A stretch of 64,000 nucleotides of DNA, taken from Liquidambar formosana. Taxonomy: Eukaryota; Streptophyta; Magnoliopsida; Saxifragales; Altingiaceae. Below, in pieces: positions 23,198-34,867 of the stretch. The position numbers were made by a program, and so were the translations under genes. The stretch spans positions 26,427,278-26,491,277 of the forward strand of contig CM077824.1 in assembly GCA_039720395.1 (NCBI GenBank), in the 5' to 3' direction. The notes beneath the pieces were generated by a model that saw nothing but the letters and a program-made list of their open reading frames with translations, was not told the origin of the DNA and searched no databases. Within the stretch, counting starts at the first letter, position 1, and every line of letters starts with the position of its first letter.

Positions 23198-26100
23198 TCA
23201 CAGCATGTATAGAATCACCCTATGGGTAATATGTCTCAAATTAGAAACCTCTCGACATAATTTCCTAAGACAATTACCTACATTGTCCCAACTCAAGATA
23301 TGATTTCTAGAAGCCCTAGAAATACCATTCATAAGATGAAAACAATTAAGACGAATGTGACCAACCTCACCACAATGGTGACACACAGGAGAACTCCTAG
23401 GACAAGATCTATCCCAAACATAAGGAATATCATATCCATTAAATCTCTTCACTGGTCTATGAAATTCACTATCTACCCTCCTAGGTGGACTCTTCCTTGT
23501 TAAATCTTGATTCTGTTGGGAATCATACAAGAGGGAAGAATAGAAGTGCGGAATATAAAAATTTTTTCCCTTTGATTCCACAGCTCATGAATCTAACTAT
23601 GCATATACAAAATCAAACCCTAACTATGAAGAGGGTTAGAACACTTACAGAATTTTGTCTTCTCCTTTTTGCTCCAAGCTTTGATTCCGGACAGCGGTGA
23701 ATGAGCAGCCCAAGTGTGCTGCCTCCAACGGTATCCACACCTAGCTAGAGCTTCAAGTCCTTTCCCTTTTTTTCCTTGTTGTTGCTAGTGTAGGAGAAGA
23801 GTGGAGAGAGAGAGAGGGGGCTGGAAAATTTCGGCCAGCACCTTGGGGTTTCTTCTTGTGATGATGTCACACATCATAAAGTGTGACTTATATAGTCCAC
23901 ACTAGGGGGGCCGGCCATAGGGGGAAACCCTATTAGGGTGTGATGCAATTTCTCTAAATTGCACAATAACCCCTATAAATTATATCAAATATAAATAGGC
24001 CTCAAAGAACTATTCTTTATGCACTCATACCCTTTCTCTCATAGACTTTAAAGCTCATCTTGCATGATCAGTGTGTGACCCATTGGGTTCACATCATCAA
24101 GTAGTAGGAATAGCACGAGGTGTGCACAATGGAACTCTTTCCATTTAGGGTCTAATTGGAACTCCTTCCAATTCCCTAATTGATTATAACTCACTTATAT
24201 CAATTAGGGCTTCTACTAACCATGAATAACACCTAGCATATGGTTCATGGTGTCGTCCTTAATGAAGTGAATATGTATCTATCAAAGAACCCTTCTGTTA
24301 TAGTTTATAGGTTACAATTGCATCCTTCCATTTACACAATGTCTCCAATTGAACTAATAGGACATGGAAGTCTGTCAAGTCCCTAGTTCAATTACTTTAT
24401 ACTCATTCATAAATATCAACTCAATGATGAACTTATGGAAACTCCTTTCCATATTCACACTGCCATGGCCATGGACTGAATGAGTTATATTATGAATGAT
24501 ATATGAGACATTCTCTCTCTTTTTCCTGAGAGTAATGGATTCCTTGTCGATCACTCATATGCCTTCATACATATAGCAATAGGGCCAATGAACACCTTTA
24601 TAGACCCATGAATAGAATCTGCACTTAGTGTTATCAAACTTCTAAAGCTACATGCATAAGGTAACTATGGTGTCTCAGGTCTAAGGATTACTTGTACCAC
24701 TATAACATTGAGAAACTGATTGACAGGCAGGTTAAAACTCCATTCAGTTTATCTCAAATCTTTGGTCACATTCAGTGTACCTATTCTATTAACAGGCACC
24801 CACCTGTTGGTTGTAGTGTCTCTACACAAATAGCTTGAGACCAGCTATCCTCCTATAGAGTCAACCTAACAAGTGCTAGTCCTATGGTTCATTACTGTCC
24901 ATCATAGTGAACCTTCAACTAGGAATGATTTAGGAGTTTAGTACAGAGATATATTTACAGTCTCATAATTACAACTCTTTGTAATTCAATATTCTCAACT
25001 CTAACTCCTTGGACATATTATGTAAATATAAATGATGCATACAAACATAATAGAATAAGCCCTTTTATTAAATCAATAATAAATGTGACATACATAAATG
25101 AAATCAAATGATTGTTCCTTTATCCCTAAACAATCATCTCTATGATTGGCTCTAGGGCATAACTCTAACAGATTCTTCATAAGGACTGGGCATCTAGGTC
25201 TAATATGTCCTTTCAAGCCACAATGAATACAAGTAGGGACTTGCTTTGAAGGCACAATAGGTGGAGGAATGACAAACTTAATCACTTGAGACTCATGAGC
25301 CTTGACAAACATGGTTTTAGATGAACTAGGAGTAATCTATCACTAACAAAGCCTAAACCATGCCTATCACTAGAAGTCTGACCAGTACCTAATAACTTGT
25401 CTAAGGCCTCTTTACCTTTTGACATCTTCTCAAGATCTCCTATCTTAGTCTTCAAATCTTTCTCAATATTTACTAGTCTTAGCTCAAGACTCTTTCTAGA
25501 CTCAGACAACTCAACCTTATCCTTTTCAAGTTGAATCACTTCATTAGCAAGAAGTGCTTTCTGAGTGCTCAATTAATTCTCATGACCTTTAGATTCAGAC
25601 AATTTCATCTTTAAAGTCTCTATCTCTTTTTCAAAATTTTTAGCCTTAATGTATAGAGATTTATTAGATTTTTTAGTTTTTAGACACTTTTTAAACAACT
25701 TATCATAAGCTAATTGAAGGTATTCTTCTTCTTTATCAGATTTAATCATATTTTCAAAATTTTCAAAATTTTCAAAATTAATCTCATCTTTTTCATACTC
25801 CTCCTGACTCTCAGAATCAATAACACTTAATGAGATTTTACCATTAACCTCGTGAATAGAAGTAAAGGCCATGAAATTAGAGTTATCCTCTTCTCTTTGA
25901 GAGGATTTTTCAGACTTAAACTCAGTCTCATTGTCACTCAAAGTAGCATTATACCCATTTCCATTATTTTGACCACTACTCTATTTCTTCTTTGTATTAG
26001 CACATCCGGGAGCAATATGACCGAAACCATGACATTCATAACATTGAACTTTATCTCTCTCATCATTCTTTTCATTTGGTATCTCCTCCTGAGCTCTAGA

Positions 26101-26997
26101 CTGAGACCTAGACCTATTTATAAATTCATTGTTCCTACAAGAGCTAGCACCATTACTATTTCTAGAATTGGAAACACTACCTCTAGGATTTCTGAAGAAT
26201 TTCTTAAAAATTTTAGCAAAGTAGACAATGTCCTTCTCAAAAATATCAAATTCAGAGTTAGTCCTAAAATCATGTCTGTTAGACTTCTCACTCATAGTAC
26301 TCAAGACAATTCCAGTGCTCTTAGGTTCTTTCTTAGGTTTGCAAAACTTCATCTCATAATTCTGAATTTCACCTACCAAGTCTTCCTTTTTCATGGTATC
26401 TAAATCTTTATTATCTTCAATGGAAGAGATCTTAGGAAGGAACCTAATAGGCAAAAATCTAAGAATTTTCCTATTTATTGATGCTCTGTAGCATCAGACA
26501 TAACATCTCTTAAGAAAAACCTAGAATTGACAATATCACCCAATCTAGCATTAAACTCATTAAACACTTCATTTTCTTTCATAGTCTTTTGTTCATACAA
26601 GGTAGTAAGCATTTGAATTTTAGTGTTTCTCATAGATAATGTTCCTTTATGAGTTTTTTCAAGAATATTCCAAGCATCTTTTGCTAACTTGCAATGGGCT
26701 ACCCTTTAAAATTCATCTTGAGATATCCCACTAAAAATAGCATTGATACCTTTAGAATTTCATTTAAGGTTTTCATAGTCTTCTTTGGTCCATTTATCCT
26801 TAGGTTTGTTAATGGAATTTATCCTTAGGTTTGTTAATGGAATTACCTTTCACTTCCACCTTAGGTGGAGTGTATCCATCAATCACAGCATGCTACACTC
26901 TATCATCAATGGATTTGAGATAAGTTCTCATAACAGCTTTCCAGTACCCATAATCGTTACCATTAAAATATGGTATTGAAGGTTTTATAGGCTCCAT
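23198..26997 (-). pseudogene. SIRE-type gag, interrupted
   Basis: Translation on the minus strand starts at ATG 26997 with MEPIKPSIPYFNGNDYGYWK, typical of the SIRE-type Gag amino terminus. It then gives a KKEDLVGEI stretch and a CCHC knuckle CYECHGFGHIAPGC (near 26020). An acidic and lysine-rich coiled-coil-like part follows (25941-25300). Two related CX2CX4HX4C knuckles lie at 25230-25190 (CIHCGLKGHIRPRC) and 23395-23350 (CHHCGEVGHIRLNC). Stops in the amino-terminal part lie where tryptophan is expected, for example RV-stop near 26897 and EF-stop near 26707, suggesting TGG to TAG/TGA transitions. An Angela-like solo LTR (23514-25170) also splits it. Gag would form the particle; this copy cannot. 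No pol follows. Confidence 0.82.
23514..25170 (-). mobile_element. Angela/Tork-like Ty1/copia solo LTR inside gag
   Basis: TGTTGGGAATC...CTCTAACA, 1657 bp, with perfect duplication GATTC at 23509-23513 and 25171-25175. On the minus strand it opens TGTTAGAGTTATGCCCTAGA, the style of Angela-lineage LTRs. CTATATAAG at 23895-23887 is the TATA candidate, with short palindromes just upstream (23904-23966: GGCCGGCC, ACCCTATTAGGGT, GCAATTTCTCTAAATTGC). Confidence 0.9.
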
Positions 26998-27058
26998 ACT
27001 ACCGGAATCGAATGAAAAGATCAACACTCAGTCTATTAAACCTTAAGAGTGAACCTAC

Positions 27059-27070
27059 GCTCTGATACCA
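27059..27070 (-). promoter_or_regulatory. primer-binding site (initiator-Met tRNA)
   Basis: TGGTATCAGAGC on the minus strand, 2 bp from the LTR end at 27073. It complements the 3' end of plant initiator-methionine tRNA, the common primer of Ty1/copia elements. Confidence 0.85.
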
Positions 27071-28524
27071 ATTGAAATTCTAGTTTTATCAAGCATGTAA
27101 TATCTAGAAGGGGTGTTACGACCCAGAAAATAGGCCATGACGTGTCAATTATAAAATCTAAATTATATAAAACTCGAAGATGGTTTGTAATTCAAATCAT
27201 AATTTAAGGAAATATTTTTAAGAAAATCCGGCATGGTCCCATTTGTAAATAGAACATACCATGTTCTCAACTTTTAAAACTTGTACAATTTAAAACAGAA
27301 TTCATAACCATTCACAGTTCAAAATATAAAATTTAAGATGGCATTCAATCTATAAGGTTCTACCATCAACATACACATATAGAGTACAAAAGTCTATTTA
27401 AATAATGTATAGACCATAAATAATACTCATTCATCATGAAATGCCCATGCTAGCCCCGATGCGATGCTTCCTCATATGAGTCATCATTGCCTAAATCATA
27501 ATCTGCGAAAAATGTTTTAGAAATAGGCGTGAGTATAAACTCAGTAGATTACATTTTTCAAAGCTGTATATCAAGATTTTAAAACCAATTTGAGCATTTA
27601 AATGACATGATATAAAAAGAAGGGTTGCATATCACAATTTTAAAATAAATATGGAAGAACATGTAAATCATCCATAACATAATCCTCTATATCTAGAAAT
27701 CCATAACATCAGTTTTTTAAACTGAACAATCCTCCCCAAGTTATACGGGGCCCTTGCGCACGGAAATAAGAGGAAACACGGTAAGACATTCCTATCTAGG
27801 ACCGCAATAACCTCAAGAGGAAACACGACAAGACATCCCTACATGGGACCGAGTAACCTCTATTCGAGCACATAGCCCAAGATTAAAGGATAGGAAGACA
27901 TGCCAAGACGTCCCTTTCATTCAGAATCACAGTAATCCTATCTCTAGTAGCTCTCCATATCACATTCATTTACATGTTAGCCTCTCAAAACCATTTTATT
28001 TATAATGGTAGAAAAAGGGGTTTCCAACACTTATATAAAAGTGACCCCCAATGTTCAATTACAAGAATTTAACCAAATGGCTTTTCAATTTCAACCCATT
28101 TAATCCAAAATCATGTAAGGATTTGAGATACGACATGAATATAACTAAATAGGGTGTAAAATAAGACCCTAATTTCCCCAAATGTATGAATTTTAAGAAA
28201 TTCAAACCCCAAACCCATGTAAACATGTATTACATCATGTAAACATGCAAAAACCGATGATAATGTTATCAATCATGCATACAATGATCTACAATCATGA
28301 AAATGCACCTACCTCTTAATTGGTAGCTAGAGCAATGAATCCAAGGTTGTACACACGCAGATCGAAGTGAAAATTGCAATATCCAAGCATTGCGAGGTCG
28401 AATCTGAGCTCCGGCGATCATGCTCCACACCGTTGAGCTCCTTTTCATTCTCTCCTGTGTTTTTCTCTCTCTAAGTGTTTGGAGCTCAAAATACAAAAAT
28501 GGGGATGCTAGGTTCGAGCTAAGG

Positions 28525-28700
28525 GGTTTTAAAACCACAGAGGGGCACATGCGTCATTTCAACTTGAAAGCTGAAATGTGAGTTGCTACCCCAAATCAGT
28601 CGACTGAATTGACATTTAGTCAACTGAAATTTCCAAAATTGAAGGATTTAGCTTCTGTGTAATTCAGTCAATTGAATTTACATTTCAGTTGACTCAATCA
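28525..28700 (-). promoter_or_regulatory. promoter of the Tekay-like LTR: two pairs of AGTYRACT palindromes and TATA-like box
   Basis: CAGTCGACTGAAT and TAGTCAACTGAAA are 20 bp apart (28597-28630). CAGTCAATTGA and CAGTTGACT are 21 bp apart (28667-28696). A ~40-bp spacer lies between the pairs. TTTTAAAA (28533-28526) is the TATA-like box. Confidence 0.6.
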
Positions 28701-28881
28701 GACAAAAAACATTCCATAGTCTTATTTTCATTCAAAACATTTAAGTAAATGTGAAAATAAGCAAACATCCCACATTTGAATCCAAATAAAATATCAGAAA
28801 AATTAAATTCCAATTATATCAAAATCTCATTTCCAAGTTTTATTACAAAATCCGTCTTCTGACATATTTTTCAAAAACAAC

Positions 28882-30453
28882 TATGAACGCACTAATTTTC
28901 ACCAAGTGTTTTTTTTTTTTTTTTTTTTTTTTTTTACCTGTATGCATTTTACCTGCTTTTGCTTTTGATGGTGGTGCTAACCCCAGAGGATTAGCATATG
29001 AATAAGAGTCACCACCTAGAAGGATCCATGACTAATTTTGTTGACCAAAGAAAGGTTTGGAGCTAAGGTACATGTTGGGAAGGTGTTACGCACTCAACAA
29101 TGCCCGGTAATAAACCGGTCCTCATTTTGTATTCATTGACCCTATTTAGTATTTTCATTTAATCTGAATCACCCATATATCATGCAATAATTAAAACACA
29201 CACAAATGACATATTAATCAAATAAACAATAAATATAATTTATACAATTCTACCATCAAATATAGATTCATACCTCTTGCAAATGAAATTGGTTGGTGTT
29301 TAAACTATCCCTCAAGTTCACTGTCAATCTGGCAGCATCCCTTCCGTTAAGCCAAACAAGCTATTTCCCATCCTCACAAGTCATCTCTCTTTTATTTTCT
29401 CTCAATGCAACTTCTCTCTTTTTTACTATTTTCCTTACAAGAACTCTCCTCCCCAAGTCTCTCTTTCTCTCTATTTTCTCTCAAAATCGTAACATTCCCT
29501 CTTAACCCTATAATTTTTTGTGTCCTTGAACTCTCCCAAACTCTTGCTATTTATAGGGAAGAATAAAAGTGCAAGCTTATTCACTTACCTAATTTCCCCC
29601 ACCATTCCCCACTTCTATCCCTTCTTGGAGTGGGTTTCTCACTTAACAAGAAAAGAAGTTGAAATAGTGAAGTTACCAGTCAATCTGACATAAGTTGATA
29701 GTCCAAAGAATTGAAGTTGACAGTCATTTTGAAGCAAAACAGCAGCAGATTTTTATCGCTTGAGATAGATGGTCGATGAATCACTTGTGATAAATGGTGG
29801 ATACAACACTTAGTAATGGTGGATGAATCACTTGAGATAAGTGGTGGATGAATCACTTGAGATAAATGCTGGATATACCACTTCTATCCCTTTTTGGAGT
29901 GGGTTTCTCACTTAAAAAGAAAAGTTGTTGTTGAAACAGTGAAGTTACCAGTTAATCTGAGATAAGTTGGCTGCTAGCAGAAGTAAAGTTGACAGTCGTT
30001 TTGAAGCAAAACAGTATCAGATTTTTATCACTTGAGTTAAGTGATGGATGAATCACTTGTGATAAATGGTGGATACAACACTTGGTAATGGTGGATGAAT
30101 CACTTGAAATAAATCATGGATACACTCTTGGTAAATGGGAAATGAATTTGTCACCACTTTAAATGTTAGGTAAATGTGAGCCTATATAAAGAAGGTTTTG
30201 GTTGGAGATAATGAACACAATTTAGAGGGAATGAGCTCAAATGAATGAGAGATGAATGAGAATGGTGAGAAGGTTGTATAGGAAGAAATTAACTCTACCC
30301 AATTGGTCTTATATACATATACATACATATATATATGCACTTAACCCAATTGCTTGCTTTGCTCGCAGAAAAAAGACCTAAGTTGACAATAAACATCACG
30401 GACCTCGTCATCGGGAACTCACCATCAAATATGGACAAAATGGGGTGTCTACA
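28882..30453 (-). mobile_element. Tat-like family 2 solo LTR nested in the Tekay-like LTR
   Basis: Perfect duplication ACAAC at 28877-28881 and 30454-30458. It ends GGGGTGTCTACA; on the minus strand it begins TGTAGACACCCC. The left terminus TATGAACGC is a TG mutated to TA. It shares GAGTC(A/G)CCACC, the CGGAGCTAGGGTACAT-type and GGTGTTA-CGCAC-type motifs with the LTR at 47276-48734. It contains a T-run (28911-28935). Confidence 0.88.
29549..30130 (-). repeat. tandem duplication and CACTT/AAGTG array upstream of TATA in the nested LTR
   Basis: A ~270-bp block beginning CCACTTCTATCCCT occurs at about 29608-29875 and again at 29879-30130. Inside are repeats of ATCACTTGAGATAAGTGGTG, ~25-bp period, with the inverted pair CACTT/AAGTG. 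TATA candidate CTATAAATAG is at 29558-29549. Confidence 0.7.
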
Positions 30454-31189
30454 ACAACCTTGTGAGGAACCCAATCAAACATGCTAATAAAATCCCATAA
30501 AATCACAGATGTCTTATAATATTATAAACTTCCATTACCACAAAAAATTATCTTTTAAAAAAAAGATTTATAAAGATTCATTTTTTTCTAACACTTAACC
30601 AAATTTCAATGACATAAACCTATAATACCTTATTTTAAAATTACGGGTGTTATAAGGGAGATTGAATAGCTACTATAATTTACCTTACCCAATTTTTAAA
30701 CCCTAAAATCTATCAATCAATCACACAATAAATCAAACCATAAAGCAGTAAAAATATCACAAGAGAATTTTTACATGGAAAACCCTAGTAGAGAAAAACC
30801 ATGGCACCTCGTCCAGTTAAAACGAATTCACTAAAAAACCAATGAGTACAAGACACAATACTTATAGATCCCACGGACTTAAGTAATCACCTTCACTCCC
30901 AAGATCTGTCGATCAATCTCCATGTCTTCACGGCTTCAGATAGCATCCGATCTCTTTCAAGTGATTCTCTAACCTACAAGCTCACAAGCTTAATCTTTGT
31001 CACAACGATTCTGGTGAACTCCAGCCACACACACTCAATGATGTGTTGAAAGTTATGATTTGAATGAATTTCTAGAGCATATAAGTGAAAACCCTAGATA
31101 GAAGAGATCTAAAGAGAAGCAAATAAGATATTCAATGAAAACCCTAATAGGGAGTGTCTTTCTTAGCCAGCTCTATTGTAATAGCCTCT

Positions 31190-31400
31190 ATATATAGAGA
31201 TTAAGAAACCCCAAAAGAATAGGAGTCGAAATCAGATCAAATAGGAAGGTTTTAATAAGTTGAAAAACTAATTTTTACGAAGCCCAATCGATCGGGTCCT
31301 CAACCCTTATTAATCGGGGTATAGTAGAGCTAAAATGGCAAATCTAAAATAGTACCGATCAATTGGCCCTCAACCCCGATCGATCGTATTGCCCTATTAT
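31190..31400 (-). promoter_or_regulatory. 5' LTR promoter with paired CGATCG-type palindromes
   Basis: CCGATC recurs 21 bp apart at 31355 and 31376. A second pair (AATCGATCGGG and ATTAATCGGGG, ~22 bp apart) is at about 31286-31320. TATA-like CTATATATAG lies at about 31191-31200. The arrangement equals that of the 3' LTR. Confidence 0.65.
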
Positions 31401-31657
31401 ATTTTTAAAAACCTTATAAATAAATTTAAAATCTTTTCAAAATATTCTTGAAAACACAGAAATGTTTAAAAACAATTTTTCACCTAAGGTATAGGGCAAC
31501 TAAAGTCACTTACCTTCCCTACGAATGAGTATGAGCTGCGCAGTTTTAAACACTAGGTATTTAATGCACCTTTGCAGCTTCACATGTGTTCAATCAACCC
31601 AAGACTTAACCACACTTTGGCACGGAATTTGACAACATAAAAAACATGGACTTTACA

Positions 31658-32358
31658 AAAACCATTCCACTATGAGAACAAAAACAAGTACAAGACGCAA
31701 ACCTTGCGGACTTGATCACACATGAATCCAATCCCAATGGTTGTCTTGATCAACTTCACCACGATCCCATGATCAATCTCCATGTACTCAATGGCTTCAA
31801 ATGCATCTAACCTTCTCTCACAATGAACATTCAAACCACAAGATCGCAAGCTTGATCTCCATCGCAACGGTTCCACACAATTAATATTGTGTCTTAGATA
31901 TGGTTTGTGGCATTAGAAGAGATGCATGAGATGCAACTAGGATGAATAAATTAATGAATCCTAGCAATAAGAAATCTAGTGCATGAAAAGCTAGAAGGTA
32001 AAAATATAGAGGTTAGGGTTCCTTCTTAAGACTTTTCTTAAGGTTTTTATCTCTAAAGCCTCTAAAGAAACTTGTGCTAAGCCACTAAAGAGTGCCAAGC
32101 AAGTAAGGTAATTTTGACTAATAAAAGGAAAGTCGTTTTCCAAAACTGGTTCCAACCGTAAGAAAGATTTTTCCTATGATTCATCCTAAGGTTGTTTCCA
32201 AGAAGTATATTTTCTTCCTATAATGCATGACTTCCTACGGTCTTCCTACTATGCATATCATAATGACAAATAAACCTTCAAATGCAATATAAAGACCATA
32301 TATAAAATCTTAATACAATTCTAAACACGTATGCATATGAAACATATGGAAATCATGA
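31658..32358 (-). mobile_element. middle part of the outer SIRE-like LTR
   Basis: Continues the outer copy cut at 20094. GATCTCCATCGCAACGG and the ATCTCCATGTACTC region parallel the U5-side of the LTRs at 20095 and 30660, but divergence is high. It ends at the SIRE-like solo LTR starting 32359. The ORF at 31670-31876 lies in this LTR and is not a gene. Confidence 0.55.
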
Positions 32359-33587
32359 TGTAAAGTCTATGTTTTTTATGTTGTCAAATTTCATGCTAAG
32401 TGTGGTTGAGTCTTGGGTTGATATAAGACATGTGAAGCTTCAAAGGTGTGTTAAAGATCAACTATTCAAAACTACATGACTCACACTCATTCGTAGGGAA
32501 GGTAAGAGACCATAGGTGTCCGTATCATAGAATTTTATTGTATACATCTTTATCCTAGGTTTTTATACTGTGGTTAGAGGTCACTTGAAGTGTTTCAGGA
32601 TCAATTTGGTCTTTTGTGAGCACTTTGGATCAATCGACTTTTTACTCGGATTTATCAAAAACAGTCTCTAAATGCCTTTTAGGTTTGTCACCCCTCGATC
32701 GATCAAGGTTGATGGCCAATCGATTGGTGCTATCCTAGAAAGCCCAATTTCACTCTACCACCCCTAGATCGATTGGGCTTAGACCTAGAACGATCAAGGT
32801 TCATAAAAATTAGATTTTCAATTTATTAGAACCTTCCTATTTGATCTGATTTCGACTCCTATTCTCTTAGGGTCTCTTAGTCTCTATATATAGAAGCTAT
32901 TACAATAGAGGAGGTGAAACAAGCCTCTCCCTATTAGGTTTTCATTGAATATCTTGCTTCCTTCTCTTTAGAGCTCTTCAACTTAGGGTTTTCACTTATA
33001 GGCTCTAGAGATCATTCAAACCCTATCCTAAACACAACCTTGAGTGTGTGTGGTCGATGCTTATCAAAGCCGTTGTGATGGAGATCGAACTTGCGAGTTC
33101 GTGGGAGTCGATTCATATGAGGCGGATTCGAGGGAATTGACAAGTGCGGCTATAAATCGAAGATTAGAAGTGTTACATAGAATAAGACTCGAGGAGCGTT
33201 GTGTGGAGTAAGACTTGGTCTGTCATGTGTTGGGTAAATCTTGTATTCTTTGATTACTCATAGTGGATTACTCAAAATGGACAAGGTCTCGTGGTTTTTC
33301 CCTTGTAGGGTTTTCCACGTAAAAATTGCTTGCATATTTTGTGATTGATTGTTTGTCTTGAGTCTTGTTAATTTGCTTGATTAAAATATGTCATTGATAT
33401 ATTTAATTAAGTAGGTTAATCAAATTCACCATATTTTCATATATTAATTTGATATTTAGCATGCAATTTGATGATTTAATGATTAACTGTTATAGAAATT
33501 TGAATTGGGTAATTTAATTACTTGGTAAATTTTTACAAACCTATTCACCCCCTTCTAGGTCAAAGTATTAGTATTATCGAAATTTCA
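32359..33587 (+). mobile_element. SIRE-like Ty1/copia solo LTR
   Basis: TGTAAAGTCTATG...ATCGAAATTTCA, 1229 bp, flanked by the perfect duplication CATGA (32354-32358 and 33588-33592). Same family as the 20095-31657 element but opposite strand. TATA region CTCTATATATAG at 32882-32893; palindromic pairs at 32690-32810. Confidence 0.9.
32687..32893 (+). promoter_or_regulatory. solo-LTR promoter: two palindrome pairs at 21-bp spacing and TATA
   Basis: The first pair is CTCGATCGATCAAGG and CCAATCGATTGG, centres 21 bp apart. The second is AGATCGATTGGG and AACGATCAAGG, CGAT starts 21 bp apart. The spacer contains GCCCAATTTCACTCT. TATA is ~75 bp beyond. Confidence 0.65.
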
Positions 33588-34380
33588 CATGATTATGCAA
33601 TTAACCTAATTATAATGCCACCTACCATCCCAAAGGACCCAAAACACATGTAAGAACTTAAACTTCCAACTTTGGGATGGATTCAACTCACTTAAACACT
33701 AACAACTTGACTCCTTTTGGAAATGGAACAGCCAACACATACAACTTAGACTTTTCATCTTCATTAACTCTTTCTTTAGTTATCAACTTTTGACATTTAC
33801 TCTTAGCCAGATGAGCAAAATGGTGATGCTCTTGATTCCTGAAGTTGAATAAAATCTAGATCTAGCCATAGTGTTGGATGTGTTCATCTTTATTATGTAT
33901 GTAAATTTGGTAGTGAAGGGGAAGCATATGTATATGGAAAGTAAGATGTCGTTGATCTCAGATGTTTTTTGTGGCTAACACATTTACTTACGTAGGTCCC
34001 AAGCTTTATGCCACCGTCAATATATAGAGGAGTTGTCTAGCTTAGTGGTTACCGCTTTTATTTACGTAGATGGGTGACTTTTGAGTCTTAAAGAGACGAC
34101 GAACAATAATGATGGACAAGCTAGTGTATAGTTTCAGGAATGATATCATCTTATCATGATATGAAGGTGAGGGACGAATTTCTAAAATTATCTTAATCCA
34201 TTCCCCAATAAATTTCATATTAAAGCTATGTTCAAGTAATTGGGAAAGTAAGTTCGGGTACTATGAGCAATTCTATTCTAGATCTTCCTGTGCTAGCTTC
34301 ACAGTGTTGGTATTGTGGGTGTTTGTAAAAAATCTCTATCCATTACACTAGTTAGATGGTACCCTCTTATCCTCGCTTGA
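33588..34380. other. end of the outer LTR and non-coding spacer
   Basis: The first ~100 bp should be the last part of the outer SIRE-like LTR, but I cannot fix its end. No gene is seen in the rest. Confidence 0.4.
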
Positions 34381-34388
34381 TTGAAGTT

Positions 34389-34867
34389 GAATGTGGATGG
34401 ACTTGCCAATAGCAATCTTGGGCCAATTGTAGTAAAGGGGGGGGGGGGGGGGGGGTTGGTGTTGTGGAGGTTTTGTGAAAGGAGCCTATTGTGTTAGCCC
34501 AGGGAATAATTCAGCTTTCTTTGTGGAATTGGTTGATGTTCTTCATGGTATTGAGCAAGCATAGCGTCATGGCTAGAAGAATCTTTGGCTAGAATGTGAT
34601 TTAACTTCCGTTGTCAGTTGCTTCAATAATCTTGCATGTACGCTTCCATAGAGGCTTAAAATTCGATGGTTTAATTTTCAACACTACTTAAAGTAGATGG
34701 GCTTCCATTGTACTCACATTTTTAGAGAGGGTAATGCCATTGCTAATAAGATTTCTAATCTTAGCTTGGAATTGAATGATGCTCATTGGTGGTGGTCTGC
34801 TCTAAAGGATGTGGTTCATCTCTTTGAGCAAGATATGTCTAGTAGGCCTACTTATAGGTTTAGATTC
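34389..34867 (+). pseudogene. LINE RNase H domain debris
   Basis: Translation gives LKLNVDGLANSNLGPIV, the usual start of the RNase H domain at the end of plant LINE ORF2. Further on comes HIFREGNAIANKISNLSLEL, matching the conserved H-x-x-R-E-x-N-x-x-A-D/N ending. Frames change between the two and stops intervene. A G-run of ~20 (34437-34456) interrupts the first part. Non-functional, plus strand. Confidence 0.7.

Larger units (their letters stand above)
27114..30654 (-). mobile_element. Tekay/Del-like Ty3/gypsy solo LTR, itself interrupted
   Basis: Starts TGTTACGACCCAG and ends ATTACGGGTGTTATA. Flanks are AGGGG (27109-27113) and AGGGA (30655-30659), a duplication with one change. Without the inner Tat-like LTR it is ~1.96 kb. 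On the minus strand the start resembles that of 51290 (TAATACTCGTAATTTT), and both share AATGACGCATGTGCCCCTC next to the TATA region, so they are one family. No internal coding region is present. Confidence 0.82.
20095..31657 (-). mobile_element. gag-only SIRE-like Ty1/copia element
   Basis: The two LTRs (20095-21132, and 27073-27113 plus 30655-31657) are flanked by the perfect duplication AAAAC (20090-20094 and 31658-31662). The primer site at 27070-27059 matches initiator-Met tRNA (TGGTATCAGAGC). Gag pseudo-ORFs fill 26997-23198. The remaining ~2 kb to the polypurine tract at 21146-21133 has no protease, integrase or reverse transcriptase. The layout therefore fits a non-autonomous LTR-gag element mobilised in trans. 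Later insertions are an Angela-like solo LTR in gag and a Tekay-like solo LTR in the 5' LTR. The two LTRs differ at several sites per 100 bp, so the insertion is old. Confidence 0.88.
27073..31657 (-). repeat. 5' LTR of the SIRE-like element, split by insertions
   Basis: Pieces 27073-27113 and about 30660-31657 together make ~1.04 kb, equal to the 3' LTR. The break is the Tekay-like solo LTR with an AGGGG/AGGGA duplication. Confidence 0.85.
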
